64,000 nt of DNA from Streptomyces sp. SW4 (lineage in GTDB: Bacteria; Actinomycetota; Actinomycetes; Streptomycetales; Streptomycetaceae): contig QKWM01000004.1 in assembly GCA_003248315.1 (NCBI GenBank), positions 1,550,001 to 1,614,000 of the forward strand, read 5' to 3'. This document shows positions 12,090 through 20,135 of this stretch, one piece after another (the stretch's first letter is position 1; each line of letters begins with the position of its first letter). Below the pieces are notes generated by a model, which had not been told where the DNA came from, did not search any database, and saw nothing but the letters and a program-made list of their open reading frames with translations. A program made the position numbers and the translations under genes.

Positions 12090-12705
12090 TCACGCAGGGC
12101 CGGGCGGCTCCCCGGGGTGAGGCCGGTGAGGATGGTTCGGGCCGTGCGGCGGGCGAAGTCGTCCAGCGGGGGCACGCCGCCCGGACTCGCGTCGTAGGCG
12201 AAGGCCCGCTGCGCACAGGCCCCAGCAAAAGCGACGCCGCAGCGAACGTGTCCGCGTCCGGACGAAGCCGCCCCGCCGCCCGCTCCGCACGGAGATACCG
12301 GTCGAGCCCCTCGATCGGCAGATGCGGCCCCGTGCCCATCTCCCGCATCGCGTCGTCGTGCCGCCGCTTCAGCTGCGCCTCGGCGTACAGCGATGCGGCG
12401 ATCGGGAAGCTCTGCTCGTAGAAGCGGGCGGCCTGGCGGGCGATCTCGGTGAGGTTGTCCTCGACGGATCCCCGGCCCGGCTCGGCCGCCAGTCCCTCGA
12501 GCAGCGGGCCGAGCCGCGGCAGCCGTTCGGAGAGCACGGAGATGAACAGCTCCTCCTTGCTCGCGAAGTGCTTGTAGAGGGCCGCCTCGGAGCAGCCGGC
12601 CGCCTTGGCGATCTCCTTGGTGGTGGCACGGGCCAGACCGATGGTCAGCATCAGCTCGTGCGCGGCGTCCAGGATCCGCTCCCGGGTCGCCGGCTTGCCG
12701 GACAT
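12090..12705 (-). CDS. TetR/AcrR family transcriptional regulator
   Basis: About 205 residues from ATG 12705 (a TTG at 12717 is possible). The N-terminal helix-turn-helix domain is clear: TRERILDAAHELMLTIGL, TTKEIAKAAGCSEAALY, then KHFASKEELF. The rest is the ligand-binding half. The frame breaks near 12217 and near 12110. Restoring one G at each gives an ending ...LTPGEPPGPA with a stop at 12090; without the second correction it runs into the 44-bp repeats, so the C-terminus is less certain. It is divergent from the NAD(P)-binding gene at 12808. Two palindromes in the shared intergenic region are the likely operators. Confidence 0.88.
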
Positions 12706-12731
12706 GGGCGCTCCCAACGGGCTTGACGCAG

Positions 12732-12751
12732 GGGTAAGTGTTTACTCACCC
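12732..12751. promoter_or_regulatory. TetR operator candidate 1
   Basis: Palindrome GGGTAAGT-GTTT-ACTCACCC, 8-bp arms with one mismatch, in the 102-bp region between the divergent TetR and oxidoreductase genes. It shares the AGT-N4-ACTCACC core with candidate 2. Confidence 0.75.
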
Positions 12752-12764
12752 TAGAGGAAACCGA

Positions 12765-12782
12765 GGTGAGTGAATACTCACC
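12765..12782. promoter_or_regulatory. TetR operator candidate 2
   Basis: Perfect palindrome GGTGAGT-GAAT-ACTCACC. Its centre is 32 bp, about three helical turns, from that of candidate 1, so two dimers would bind the same face of the DNA. Confidence 0.8.
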
Positions 12783-12807
12783 CACCCCTCTGGAAGGCGG
12801 ATCCGCC

Positions 12808-13440
12808 ATGAAGCTGACCGTTTTCGGCGCCACGGGCGGCGTCGGGCAGGAGATCGTGCGCCAGGCTCTGTCGGCCGGCCACCAGGTCACGGCGGTCGTA
12901 CGGGACCCGGCGCGGCTGCCGCTGACCGGCGAGGGCCTGGAGGTGTTCCGCGCCGACCTGACCGACCCTGCGGCGCTGCGGCCCGCGGTGGCCGGCCGGG
13001 AGGCCGTGCTGTCCGGGCTCGGGGCCCGCACCCGCAAGGACGCCGGCGTCGCGACCCGGCTGACCCGGTCGGTGCTCGGCGCGATGGAGGCCGAGGGCGT
13101 GCGCCGGCTGGTCGTGGTCAGCGCCGCGCCCCTCGGTCCCGAGCCGGAGGGCGAGGGGCTGCTGGACCGCGGTGTGCGGGGCATCGTCTCGGCGGTCCTC
13201 CGGGACGTGTACGCCGATCTGCGCGAGATGGAGGCCGAGCTGGCCCGCAGCGCCGTGGACTGGACGGTCGTCCGCCCGCCGCGGCTGCAGGACAAGCCGG
13301 TCAGCGGCCGTTACCGGACGGTCGTCGGCGGTACCCCGGTCAGGGGCCGGTATCTGTCCCGCGCCGACGTCGCCCACGCGATGCTGGCGATGGTGGAGGA
13401 CGCGCGGACGGTCCGGCAGGGCGTCGGGGTGGCCTACTGA
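12808..13440 (+). CDS. NAD(P)-binding SDR-like oxidoreductase (NmrA/BVR-B type)
   Basis: 210 residues from ATG 12808 with GGAAGG upstream; intact. The N-terminal Rossmann motif FGATGGVGQEIVRQAL is followed by a typical atypical-SDR layout (VVRDPARLPLTGEGL, VVVSAAPLGPE, TVVRPPRLQDKPVSG). No Tyr-x3-Lys pair is in the usual place, so it may bind the cofactor without classical SDR catalysis. It is divergent from the TetR gene and the likely target of that regulator. Substrate unknown. Confidence 0.85.
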   Translation: MKLTVFGATGGVGQEIVRQALSAGHQVTAVVRDPARLPLTGEGLEVFRADLTDPAALRPAVAGREAVLSGLGARTRKDAGVATRLTRSVLGAMEAEGVRRLVVVSAAPLGPEPEGEGLLDRGVRGIVSAVLRDVYADLREMEAELARSAVDWTVVRPPRLQDKPVSGRYRTVVGGTPVRGRYLSRADVAHAMLAMVEDARTVRQGVGVAY

Positions 13441-13458
13441 GCGGCGCGGGCCGTCGCG

Positions 13459-14513
13459 TCAGAGGCTGACGCCCACCGTCACCGGCTCGTTGACCAGCGT
13501 GATGCCGAAGGCGTCCCGGACACCGGCGACGACCTCGCGGGCCAGGGCGAGCAGGTCCTCGGTGGTGGCGTCCCCGCGGTTGGTGAGGGCGAGGGTGTGC
13601 TTGGTGGAGATGCGGGCGGGCCCGCTGCCGTAGCCCTTGGTGAAGCCGGCCTTGTCGATCAGCCAGGCCGCGGAGGTCTTCGTACGGCCCGCTCCCGCCG
13701 GGTAGGCGGGCGGTTCCACGCCGTCGCCGAGACGGTCGCGCACGCGGGCACGGAACGCGGTGAACTGGTCGTCGGTGAGGATCGGGTTGGTGAAGAACGA
13801 CCCGGCCGACCAGGTGTCGTGGTCCTCGGGGTCCAGCACCATGCCCTTCCCGGCCCGCAGCTTCAGCACGGTGTCGCGGGCGGCCGCCAGCGGCACCCGG
13901 TCGCCGGGCTCGACGCCGAGGGCGCGGGCCGTCTCCGCGTACCGGATCGGGCCGGACAGGCCGCCCGCGTCCTCCAGCTCGAAGCGGACGCGCAGCACGA
14001 CGTAGCGCTCGGGGTGGGCCTTGAACCGGCTGTGGCGGTAGGAGAAGGCGCACTCGTCGTTCGTGAGCGTGACCGTCTCGCCGGAGCGGCGGTCGTAGGC
14101 GATCACCTCGGTGATCGTGGAGGAGACCTCCTGGCCGTACGCCCCGACGTTCTGGATGGGGGTCGCGCCCGCCGAGCCGGGGATGCCGGACAGGCACTCG
14201 ACGCCGGCCAGCCCGGCCTCGACGGTGCGGGCCACGGCGTCCGTCCACACCTCGCCGGCCGCCAGCTCGAGCCGGGTGCCGTCGAGGGAGAAGCCGCGGG
14301 TGGCGATGTGCAGGGCCGTGCCGTCGAAGCCCTTGTCGCCGATGACCAGGTTGGAGCCGCCGCCGATGAGCAGCAGCGGTGTGCCGGTGGCGTCGGCCTC
14401 GCGGACGGCGGCGATCACCTCGGCGTCGGTGGTGGCCGTGACCAGCCGGGTCGCGGGGCCGCCCAGCCGGAAGGTGGTCAGCGGGCGAGGGGGGCGTCGT
14501 GGAGTTCCTGCAC
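13459..14513 (-). CDS. murB: UDP-N-acetylenolpyruvoylglucosamine reductase
   Basis: About 351 residues from GTG 14513 (VQELHDAPLARLTTFRLGG). Reduces UDP-GlcNAc-enolpyruvate to UDP-MurNAc with FAD and NADPH, the second step of peptidoglycan synthesis. FAD-domain motifs LLIGGGSNLVIGDKGFDG and VECLSGIPGSAGATPIQNVG are visible. Further motifs are YGQEVSSTI, the catalytic serine in SAGSFFTNPI and the C-terminal HTLALTNRGDAT. One C is missing near 14487 (ARLTTF), close to the start. It converges on the oxidoreductase gene with an 18-bp gap. Confidence 0.95.
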
Positions 14514-14539
14514 GCGCCCAAGACTACGAGACGGTACGG

Positions 14540-14573
14540 GTAAGGGGCGCTCCCCATGGGGGACGCCCCTTAC
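14540..14573 (-). terminator. Hairpin between the MaoC genes and murB
   Basis: Ten-bp stem GTAAGGGGCG/CGCCCCTTAC continued by a CCCC/GGGG stem with small internal mismatches. It lies 33 nt after the MaoC stop and 27 nt before the murB start. It probably ends the MaoC unit. Confidence 0.75.
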
Positions 14574-14605
14574 CGATGCGTGTCGCCGCGCGCCCGCGCC
14601 CGGCG

Positions 14606-15034
14606 TCAGGCCAGGCGTACGACCGCCCGGGACATGCCCAGGACCTTCTGTCCGGCGCTGGTCACCGTGAGGTCGACGCGGACGGTGTTGTCGTCGAGCT
14701 TGGCCGCGACCTTGCCGGTGACCTCGACGACGGCGCCCTTGTCGTCGTCCGGGACGACGACGGGCCGGGTGAACCGGGTGCCGTACTCGACGACCGAGCC
14801 CGGGTCGCCGGTCCAGTCGGTGACCACCCGGATCGCCTCGGCCATGGTGAACATGCCGTGCGCGATGACGTCGGGCAGGCCGACCTCCTTGGCGAACCTC
14901 TCGTTCCAGTGGATCGGGTTGAAGTCGCCGGAGGCGCCCGCGTAGCGGACGAGCGTGGCACGGGTCACGGGGAAGGTCTGGGCGGGCAGCTCGGTGCCGA
15001 CCTCGACGTCGGAGTAGGCGATCTTCGCCGTCAT
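14606..15034 (-). CDS. MaoC-family dehydratase (HadB-like)
   Basis: 142 residues from ATG 15034. A GTG at 15046 overlapping the upstream stop is possible, but the GAGGAG site suits the ATG. Hot-dog-fold (R)-specific hydratase. The hydratase motif YAGASGDFNPIHWNERFA gives the catalytic Asp and His, followed by HGMFTMAEAIR. Paired with the upstream gene it probably forms the heterodimeric beta-hydroxyacyl-ACP dehydratase known as HadAB in mycobacteria, acting in FAS-II. Its tight coupling supports a two-subunit enzyme. Confidence 0.88.
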   Translation of the reverse strand: MTAKIAYSDVEVGTELPAQTFPVTRATLVRYAGASGDFNPIHWNERFAKEVGLPDVIAHGMFTMAEAIRVVTDWTGDPGSVVEYGTRFTRPVVVPDDDKGAVVEVTGKVAAKLDDNTVRVDLTVTSAGQKVLGMSRAVVRLA

Positions 15035-15042
15035 CGGAATGC

Positions 15043-15498
15043 TCACTCCTCCTCGTCGGCCGCGCGGGCCACCAGCTTGGTCCAGGCGGTCACGACGTGC
15101 TCGCCCGCCTCGTCGTGGACCTCGCCGCGGATGTCCACGATCTCGTTGCCCGCCATGGACTTGACCGCCTCGATGGTCGAGGTGACGGTGAGCCGGTCAC
15201 CGGCGCGGACGGGGCGGACGTAGGCGAACTTCTGGTCGCCGTGCACCACCCGGCTGTAGTCCAGGCCGAGCTGCGGGTCCTCGATCACCTGGGCGGCCGC
15301 CTTGAAGGTGATCGTGAACACGAAGGTCGGCGGGGCGATCACGTCCGGGTGGCCGAGCGCCTTCGCGGCCTCCGCGTCCGTGTACACCGGGTTGGCGTCT
15401 CCCACCGCCTCCGCGAACTCACGGATCTTCTCCCGGCCCACCTCGTAGGGCGCGGTGGGCGGATAGGTCCGTCCCACGAAGGACTGGTCGAGCGCCAT
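15043..15498 (-). CDS. MaoC-type dehydratase N-terminal domain protein (HadA-like)
   Basis: 151 residues from ATG 15498, with an ideal AGGAGGTG eight bases upstream; earlier in-frame starts run through the GGTTCGG repeat and are rejected. Opening MALDQSFVGRTYPPTAPYEV is characteristic of the family. It has the hot-dog fold (PPTFVFTITFKAA, LVHGDQKFAY-like text) but lacks the full D-x-N-P-x-H hydratase motif of its partner, as HadA/HadC subunits do. Its stop overlaps the region of the downstream start, so the two are translationally linked. Confidence 0.85.
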   Translation of the reverse strand: MALDQSFVGRTYPPTAPYEVGREKIREFAEAVGDANPVYTDAEAAKALGHPDVIAPPTFVFTITFKAAAQVIEDPQLGLDYSRVVHGDQKFAYVRPVRAGDRLTVTSTIEAVKSMAGNEIVDIRGEVHDEAGEHVVTAWTKLVARAADEEE

Positions 15499-15533
15499 GG
15501 GCTCGGCACCTCCTGCTGCTGTCTTCCTGGTGG

Positions 15534-15587
15534 TGTCTGGGGTTCGGGGTTCGGGGTTCGGGGTCTGGGGTTCGGGGGCTGGGGTCT
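15534..15587. repeat. 7-bp GGTTCGG tandem repeat
   Basis: Six or seven imperfect copies of GGTTCGG/GGTCTGG lie just upstream of the HadA-like start, in the leader of that gene. The number of copies may vary between strains. Confidence 0.8.
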
Positions 15588-15634
15588 TACGTGGTCTGGT
15601 CGTGTCCACGTGACACGCCGAGCCGTGAAACGAC

Positions 15635-15668
15635 GCGAGGCCGTCCCAGCTTTCGGGGACGGCCTCGC
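15635..15668 (-). terminator. Terminator after rpmG
   Basis: 13-bp perfect stem (GCGAGGCCGTCCC/GGGACGGCCTCGC) with an 8-nt loop, 14 nt past the rpmG stop, followed on the minus strand by GTCGTTTC. It separates the tRNA-rpmG unit from the dehydratase pair. Confidence 0.85.
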
Positions 15669-15681
15669 GTACGAGCCTGAT

Positions 15682-15846
15682 TTATCGCGTCTCGCGGTGC
15701 GCGGTGTGCGCGTTGCAACGCGGGCAGTGCTTCTTCATCTCAAGACGGTCCGGGTTGTTACGCCGGTTCTTCTTGGTGATGTAGTTCCGCTCCTTGCACT
15801 CCACGCAGGCCAGCGTGATCTTCGGGCGGACGTCGGTGGCAGCCAC
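15682..15846 (-). CDS. rpmG: 50S ribosomal protein L33 (zinc-binding form)
   Basis: 54 residues from GTG 15846 ([20 protein letters not shown]) with TAGGAG upstream. Short, basic large-subunit protein. Two CxxC pairs (CVEC and CPRC) make this the zinc-containing C+ paralogue; Streptomyces usually also carry a cysteine-free copy used under zinc limitation. It follows tRNA-Thr and tRNA-Met on the same strand, with only a hairpin between. Confidence 0.95.
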   Translation of the reverse strand: MAATDVRPKITLACVECKERNYITKKNRRNNPDRLEMKKHCPRCNAHTAHRETR

Positions 15847-15891
15847 GTGAGTGCTCCTAAGACGAACGGATGGACTGTTTAACGCAAGAAG

Positions 15892-15929
15892 AGTAGCCGA
15901 TCGAAGGACCGACCCCGCAATCGGCTACT
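15892..15929 (-). terminator. Hairpin between tRNA-Met and rpmG
   Basis: Ten-bp stem AGTAGCCGAT/ATCGGCTACT with an 18-nt loop, starting six bases after tRNA-Met and followed by CTTCTTGCG. It may partly end the tRNA transcript or mark a processing site while letting some polymerase through to rpmG. Confidence 0.6.
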
Positions 15930-15934
15930 GAGAG

Positions 15935-16007
15935 TAGCGGTGACCGGACTTGAACCGGTGACACAGCGATTATGAGCCGCTTGCTCTACCGACTGAGCTA
16001 CACCGCT
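15935..16007 (-). tRNA. tRNA-Met (CAT anticodon, elongator type)
   Basis: 73-nt cloverleaf. The acceptor AGCGGTG/CACCGCT is fully paired, so this is an elongator rather than an initiator, which would show an unpaired first position. The anticodon loop is CTCATAA and the T-loop is GGTTCAAGTCC. No encoded CCA. Confidence 0.95.
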
Positions 16008-16053
16008 GCGGTGGGATCGGGCCCCGCCTCGCGGCGGGAACCTCTCTCACCAG

Positions 16054-16126
16054 AGCCCCAAAACGGAATCGAACCGTTGACCTTCTCCTTACCATGGAGA
16101 CGCTCTGCCGACTGAGCTATTGGGGC
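16054..16126 (-). tRNA. tRNA-Thr (GGT anticodon)
   Basis: 73-nt cloverleaf with acceptor GCCCCAA/TTGGGGC. The anticodon stem TCTCC/GGAGA holds loop ATGGTAA. No encoded CCA. It is the first gene of the tRNA-Thr, tRNA-Met, rpmG unit. Confidence 0.95.
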
Positions 16127-16137
16127 GAGCGATGAAG

Positions 16138-16167
16138 ACATTACACGGTCGGCCGCCGTTCGCCCAA
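16138..16167 (-). promoter_or_regulatory. Promoter candidate for tRNA-Thr/tRNA-Met/rpmG
   Basis: On the minus strand, TTGGGC (16162-16167) and TAATGT (16138-16143) are 18 bp apart and 12 bp ahead of tRNA-Thr. The -10 box is unusually AT-rich for this GC content. Confidence 0.6.
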
Positions 16168-16404
16168 ATCCGTTTGCGGCCCGTGCGGGCGGGGCAGGGC
16201 GGCGGGGCCCTCCCGGCGGCAGGAGCGATGAGCAGGCGGGGCCGCGCGCCGTGGGTGCGTCGAGGCCACGGCCGTGCGGGCGGGGGCCACGCCGGTACGA
16301 CTATTGCGCTCCTGCACGCCGCCGGCTGATCACCGTCCTAGGCTCGACTCACTCTGCGTGATCTTGCGTCCGCCCCGGCGCAGCCCCGAGCCCAGAGGAG
16401 CGCG

Positions 16405-17666
16405 ATGCCCGACAGCCAGCCGCAGCCCCACTCCTCCTCCGCCTCGGGGCCCGACGCCCGGGGCGCGCTGCTGTTGTCCGGGGCCCGTCTGACCGACGGC
16501 CGGACCGTGGACGTACGGCTGTGCGGCGGGCGCATCGAGGCGGTCGGCACCGCCGGCAGCCTGACGGTCGGCGGCGCGCCCGGTGCCGGCAGCCGTGTCG
16601 ACCTCACCGGCTATCTGCTCCTCCCGCGCCGGCCGAGCCCCACGCCCACGCCGACACGGCGCTGACGGCCGACGCCGACGGGCCGGTCTCCTACGAGCCG
16701 GCGGACGTCCAGCAGCGGGCCACGGAGGCCGCGCTGCTGCACCTCGGGCACGGTTCGACCGCGCTGCGCACCCATGTGCGCGTGGGTGACGTGCAGGGGC
16801 TCGGCGCGCTGACCGCCGTACTGCGGGCGCGGCGGGCGCTGCGCGGGCTGGCGGAGCTGACGACCGTGGCGATGCCGAGGGTGCTGACGGGGGTGGCGGG
16901 CGCCGAGGGGCTGGCGATGCTGCGGGACGCGGTGAAGATGGGCGCGGGGGTGGTCGGCGGCTGCCCGGACCTGGACCCCGATCCGACCGGGTACGTGGAG
17001 GCGGTGCTGGACGTCGCCGCCGAGCACGGCTGCCCCGTCGACCTGCACACGGACGCCGCCGATCCGGCCCGGCTGGCCCGGCTGGCGGCGATGGCGGGCG
17101 GGCTGCGGCCGGGGGTGACCCTGAGTCCCTGCGGCGGTCTGGGCCGGCTGTCGGCCGAGGTCGCCTCCCGGGCCGCGGACCAGCTGGCGGCGGCCGGGGT
17201 GACGGTCGTGTGCCTGCCGCAGGGCGGCTGCGGCGCCGTGGACGGGCGCGACGGCACCGCTCCGGTACGGCTGCTGCGAGCGGCCGGCGTGCGGGTCGCG
17301 GCCGGGAGCGGTGCGCTGCGGGACGCGTCCAACCCCGTGGGGCGCGGTGACCCGTTGGAGGCGGCCTACCTGCTGGCCTCCCGCCACGGACTGCGGCCCG
17401 AGGACGCCTACGACGCGGTGAGCGCCTCGGCGCGGGCGGCCCTCGGCCTGCCCGAGGTGCGGGTGGAGGCGGGTTTTCCCGCCGAGCTGCTCGCGGTGCG
17501 CGGTGACGGGCTGGCGGCCGCGCTGTCCCTGGCGTACAGCCGGATCGTGGTGCACCGGGGGCGGGTGGTGGCGCGGACCAGCGCGGTGCGGGAGTACGGG
17601 GACGCGACGGGCGGGACGGAACTGGGGCTGCCGCGGCAGGGCCGGGGCCGGGGCGAGACACCCTGA
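16405..17666 (+). CDS. Amidohydrolase, cytosine-deaminase-like
   Basis: About 420 residues from ATG 16405. The N-terminal composite domain (ALLLSGARLTDGRTVDVRL) is followed by the metal motif EPHAHADTALTA, as in CodA, then DLHTDAADPARLA and CLPQGGCGAVDG. At the place where CodA-type enzymes carry the GHDD metal/catalytic aspartate, this protein reads VAAGSGALRDASNP, so that ligand may be missing. One G is missing near 16628 and breaks the frame just before the HxH motif. It stands alone; function unknown. Confidence 0.75.
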
Positions 17667-17800
17667 GGGGCGGGGCGAGACGCCCGAGGGCGGGGTGGGG
17701 GCAAGTCCCGCTGAGGGGGTGCGAGGCTGGCTCCCCTGACGGGCGGGGCGAGTTCTCCTGAAGGGCGGGGCGAGTTCCCTTGAGGGGTGGGGGCGGGGCC
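17667..17800. repeat. G-rich imperfect 22-bp repeats
   Basis: Copies of TGA(A/C)GGGCGGGGCGAGTTC recur 22 bp apart at about 17738-17781, with weaker copies back to the amidohydrolase stop. The strand is rich in GGGG runs. I see no gene in the 179-bp gap. Confidence 0.7.
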
Positions 17801-17845
17801 GAACTCGTGGGGCGCGGGCGGCCGTCCGGGCGTACGGTCGAAGGC

Positions 17846-18502
17846 ATGCGCATTGTCATCGCTGGTGGTCATGGTCAGATCGCGCTGCGGCTGGAGCGGT
17901 TGCTCGCCGCGCGCGGGGACGAGGTGGCGGGGATCATCCGCAAGGCCGAACAGGCGGACGACCTGCGGGCGGCCGGGGCCGAACCGGTCGTCCTGGACCT
18001 GGAGTCGGCGTCGGTCGAGGAGGTCGCGGAGCGCCTGCGGGGCGCGGACGCGGCGGTCTTCGCGGCGGGCGCGGGCCCGGGGAGCGGCGCGGCGCGCAAG
18101 GACACGGTGGACAAGGCGGCGGCGATCCTGTTCGCGGACGCGGCGGTCCGGGCCGGCGTACGGCGCTTCCTGATCGTGTCGTCCATGGCCGCCGACGCCG
18201 AGCACCAGGGCGACGAGATCTTCGACGTCTACCTGCGCGCCAAGGGCGAGGCCGACGCGTACGTGCGGTCGCTGGAGGCGCTGGACTGGACGATCCTCCG
18301 GCCGGGACAGCTGACGGACGACGCCGGGACCGGGCTGGTCCGACTGGAGGCGCGGACCGGGCGCGGCCCGATCCCCCGCGACGACGTGGCCGCCGTCCTG
18401 GCCGAGCTGATCGACACCCCGGCCACGGCGGGCCTGACCCTGGAACTGATCAGCGGCTCCACCCCGGTGTCGGTGGCGGTGAAGTCGGTCGCCGGGAACT
18501 GA
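17846..18502 (+). CDS. NAD(P)-binding atypical SDR (SDR_a5-like)
   Basis: 218 residues from ATG 17846; intact. The N-terminal IVIAGGHGQIALRLERLL is the glycine-rich nucleotide loop, followed by FAAGAGPGSGA, RRFLIVSSMAAD and WTILRPGQLTDD, the standard layout of SDR_a5/YwnB-like proteins. Such proteins bind NADP and often sense redox state or reduce small substrates. Nothing nearby suggests the substrate. Confidence 0.85.
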   Translation: MRIVIAGGHGQIALRLERLLAARGDEVAGIIRKAEQADDLRAAGAEPVVLDLESASVEEVAERLRGADAAVFAAGAGPGSGAARKDTVDKAAAILFADAAVRAGVRRFLIVSSMAADAEHQGDEIFDVYLRAKGEADAYVRSLEALDWTILRPGQLTDDAGTGLVRLEARTGRGPIPRDDVAAVLAELIDTPATAGLTLELISGSTPVSVAVKSVAGN

Positions 18503-18532
18503 CACCGGAGTCGGCCACCCGGGGAACCGCCC

Positions 18533-18745
18533 TCAGAACAACGGCAGCTGCCCGGGGAACTCGGGGACGACGTACCCGTCCAACGACGGCTGCGCCGCCC
18601 CCAGTTGCGCCGGTCTCCGGGAGCCGGGGCAGGACGTCAGCTCCCCGGTCTCCCGCGCGCCGGGCGGGTCGTGGCGCGCGTAACGGCCGCCGACGACGGC
18701 GATCTCACGACGGCACTCGGGGCAGTGTCTGCGGCGGGCGGACAT
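18533..18745 (-). CDS. Small conserved zinc-ribbon-like protein
   Basis: 70 residues from ATG 18745. Begins MSARRRHCPECRREIAVVGG, with a CxxC knuckle near the N-terminus and a single Cys in TSCPGS in the middle; the tail is YVVPEFPGQLPLF. A partial zinc ribbon is likely. I know similar small proteins in Streptomyces without an assigned role. It converges on the SDR gene. Confidence 0.65.
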   Translation of the reverse strand: MSARRRHCPECRREIAVVGGRYARHDPPGARETGELTSCPGSRRPAQLGAAQPSLDGYVVPEFPGQLPLF

Positions 18746-18816
18746 GGGGTCAGTGTGCCCCAGCGCCGCGGGCCCTGGCCGCGGCCCGGGAGGACCCGGC
18801 GGGCCGTGGCCCGACG

Positions 18817-18861
18817 AAAAAGACCCCCTCCTCTGCGTTTCCGCAGTTCGGAGGGGGTCTT
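18817..18861 (-). terminator. Rho-independent terminator after tRNA-Tyr
   Basis: 12-bp stem AAGACCCCCTCC/GGAGGGGGTCTT with an inner CTGCG/CGCAG stem, ending in TTTTT on the minus strand. It begins nine bases after tRNA-Tyr and is the most classical terminator in the window. Confidence 0.92.
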
Positions 18862-18869
18862 CCCCAGTG

Positions 18870-18951
18870 TGGCGGCGCTAGGATTCGAACCTAGGAAGGC
18901 TGAGCCGGCAGATTTACAGTCTGCTCCCTTTGGCCGCTCGGGCACACCGCC
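18870..18951 (-). tRNA. tRNA-Tyr (GTA anticodon)
   Basis: 82-nt class II tRNA with a long variable arm. Acceptor GGCGGTG/CGCCGCC, anticodon stem CAGA/TCTG with loop CTGTAAA, T-loop GGTTCGAATCC. No encoded CCA. Confidence 0.95.
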
Positions 18952-19185
18952 GGGGTTGTCGCCCTTCGAACCGCCTTTCGGCGGTGCTCCGTGGCAACGA
19001 CGTAAACAATACCCGATGGGGAGGGGTGCTTCGCCACCCGGTTGATCTGCGCCTGGCGGGCGGGCCTGTGGCTAGGCTTGTCCGGATGCGGTCCGGGCCC
19101 TGCCGGGCTCGGCGGCCGTCCACGTTTGCCGGTACCGGCCCGCCCCGCACACCGACACGCACCCCGATACAAGGAGCCACAGGAC

Positions 19186-19674
19186 ATGGCCGACTCCAGT
19201 TTCGACATCGTCTCGAAGGTCGAGCGGCAGGAGGTCGACAACGCCCTCAACCAGGCCGCCAAGGAGATCTCGCAGCGCTACGACTTCAAGGGCGTGGGCG
19301 CCTCCATCTCGTGGTCCGGTGAGAAGATCCTCATGGAGGCCAACTCCGAGGACCGGGTGAAGGCTGTCCTCGACGTCTTCCAGTCCAAGCTGGTCAAGCG
19401 CGGCATCTCGCTGAAGGCTCTGGAGGCGGGTGAGCCCCAGCTGTCCGGCAAGGAGTACAAGATCTTCGCGTCGATCCAGGAGGGCATCTCCCAGGAGAAC
19501 GCCAAGAAGGTGGCGAAGATCATCCGCGACGAGGGCCCGAAGGGCGTGAAGGCCCAGGTGCAGGGCGACGAGCTGCGGGTCAGCTCCAAGAGCCGGGACG
19601 ACCTCCAGACCGTGATCGCCCTGCTGAAGGGCAAGGACTTCGACTTCGCGCTGCAGTTCGTGAACTACCGGTGA
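19186..19674 (+). CDS. yajQ: YajQ family nucleotide-binding protein
   Basis: 162 residues from ATG 19186, with AAGGAG nine bases upstream; intact and the usual length. [20 protein letters not shown], the [16 protein letters not shown] region and the C-terminal [15 protein letters not shown] are family hallmarks. YajQ proteins have two tandem ferredoxin-like domains; some bind cyclic di-GMP or RNA. The function in Streptomyces is not established. The gene ends at a strong bidirectional hairpin. Confidence 0.95.
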   Translation: MADSSFDIVSKVERQEVDNALNQAAKEISQRYDFKGVGASISWSGEKILMEANSEDRVKAVLDVFQSKLVKRGISLKALEAGEPQLSGKEYKIFASIQEGISQENAKKVAKIIRDEGPKGVKAQVQGDELRVSSKSRDDLQTVIALLKGKDFDFALQFVNYR

Positions 19675-19710
19675 CGAGCGCGCCGCGCCCCTGAGTCACG
19701 GCGCCTGGCC

Positions 19711-19745
19711 GAGCCGCGCCCGGACGCACCGTCCGGGCGCGGCTC
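19711..19745. terminator. Bidirectional hairpin between yajQ and the GlsB-like gene
   Basis: Perfect 15-bp stem (GAGCCGCGCCCGGAC and complement) with loop GCACC. It lies 36 nt past the yajQ stop, and its last two bases are part of the stop codon of the convergent gene. Confidence 0.85.
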
Positions 19746-20010
19746 AGTCGCGTGAGTGGCCGAACAGGAGGCGGTAGGCGATCAGGAGGACGAGCGAGCC
19801 GCCTATCGCCGCCGCCCAGGTGGCGCCGTCGTAGAAGTCCCGGGTGATCGGGTGGTCCAGCCAGCGGGCCGAGATCCAGCCGCCGATGAAGGCGCCGGCG
19901 ATGCCGATGAGGGTCGTGCCGATGAGGCCGCCGGGGTCCCGGCCCGGCAGCAGGAACTTGGCGATGGCCCCGGCCAGCAGCCCGAGGATGATCCAACTGA
20001 TGACGGTCAT
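19744..20010 (-). CDS. GlsB/YeaQ/YmgE family stress-response membrane protein
   Basis: 88 residues from ATG 20010; a GTG at 20019 is possible. Three hydrophobic segments are visible: VISWIILGLLAGAIAKFLLP, GTTLIGIAGAFIGGWI and AAAIGGSLVLLIAYRLLF. The motif GRDPGGLIGTTLIG is characteristic of this family (once called transglycosylase-associated). Members are induced by general stress; the mechanism is unknown. Convergent with yajQ. Confidence 0.9.
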   Translation of the reverse strand: MTVISWIILGLLAGAIAKFLLPGRDPGGLIGTTLIGIAGAFIGGWISARWLDHPITRDFYDGATWAAAIGGSLVLLIAYRLLFGHSRD

Positions 20011-20135
20011 GCCGTGCACCTGCCCTTTCCGCTGTGCTCATGCGTCGTCGGCGGCGTGAGATCGTTCATGCCCTTCTGGTGAGGAGGACGGCTCCGCGCC
20101 ACCGGGCGGTTGCGCTGGTCAGTAGGGTGCGGCCC

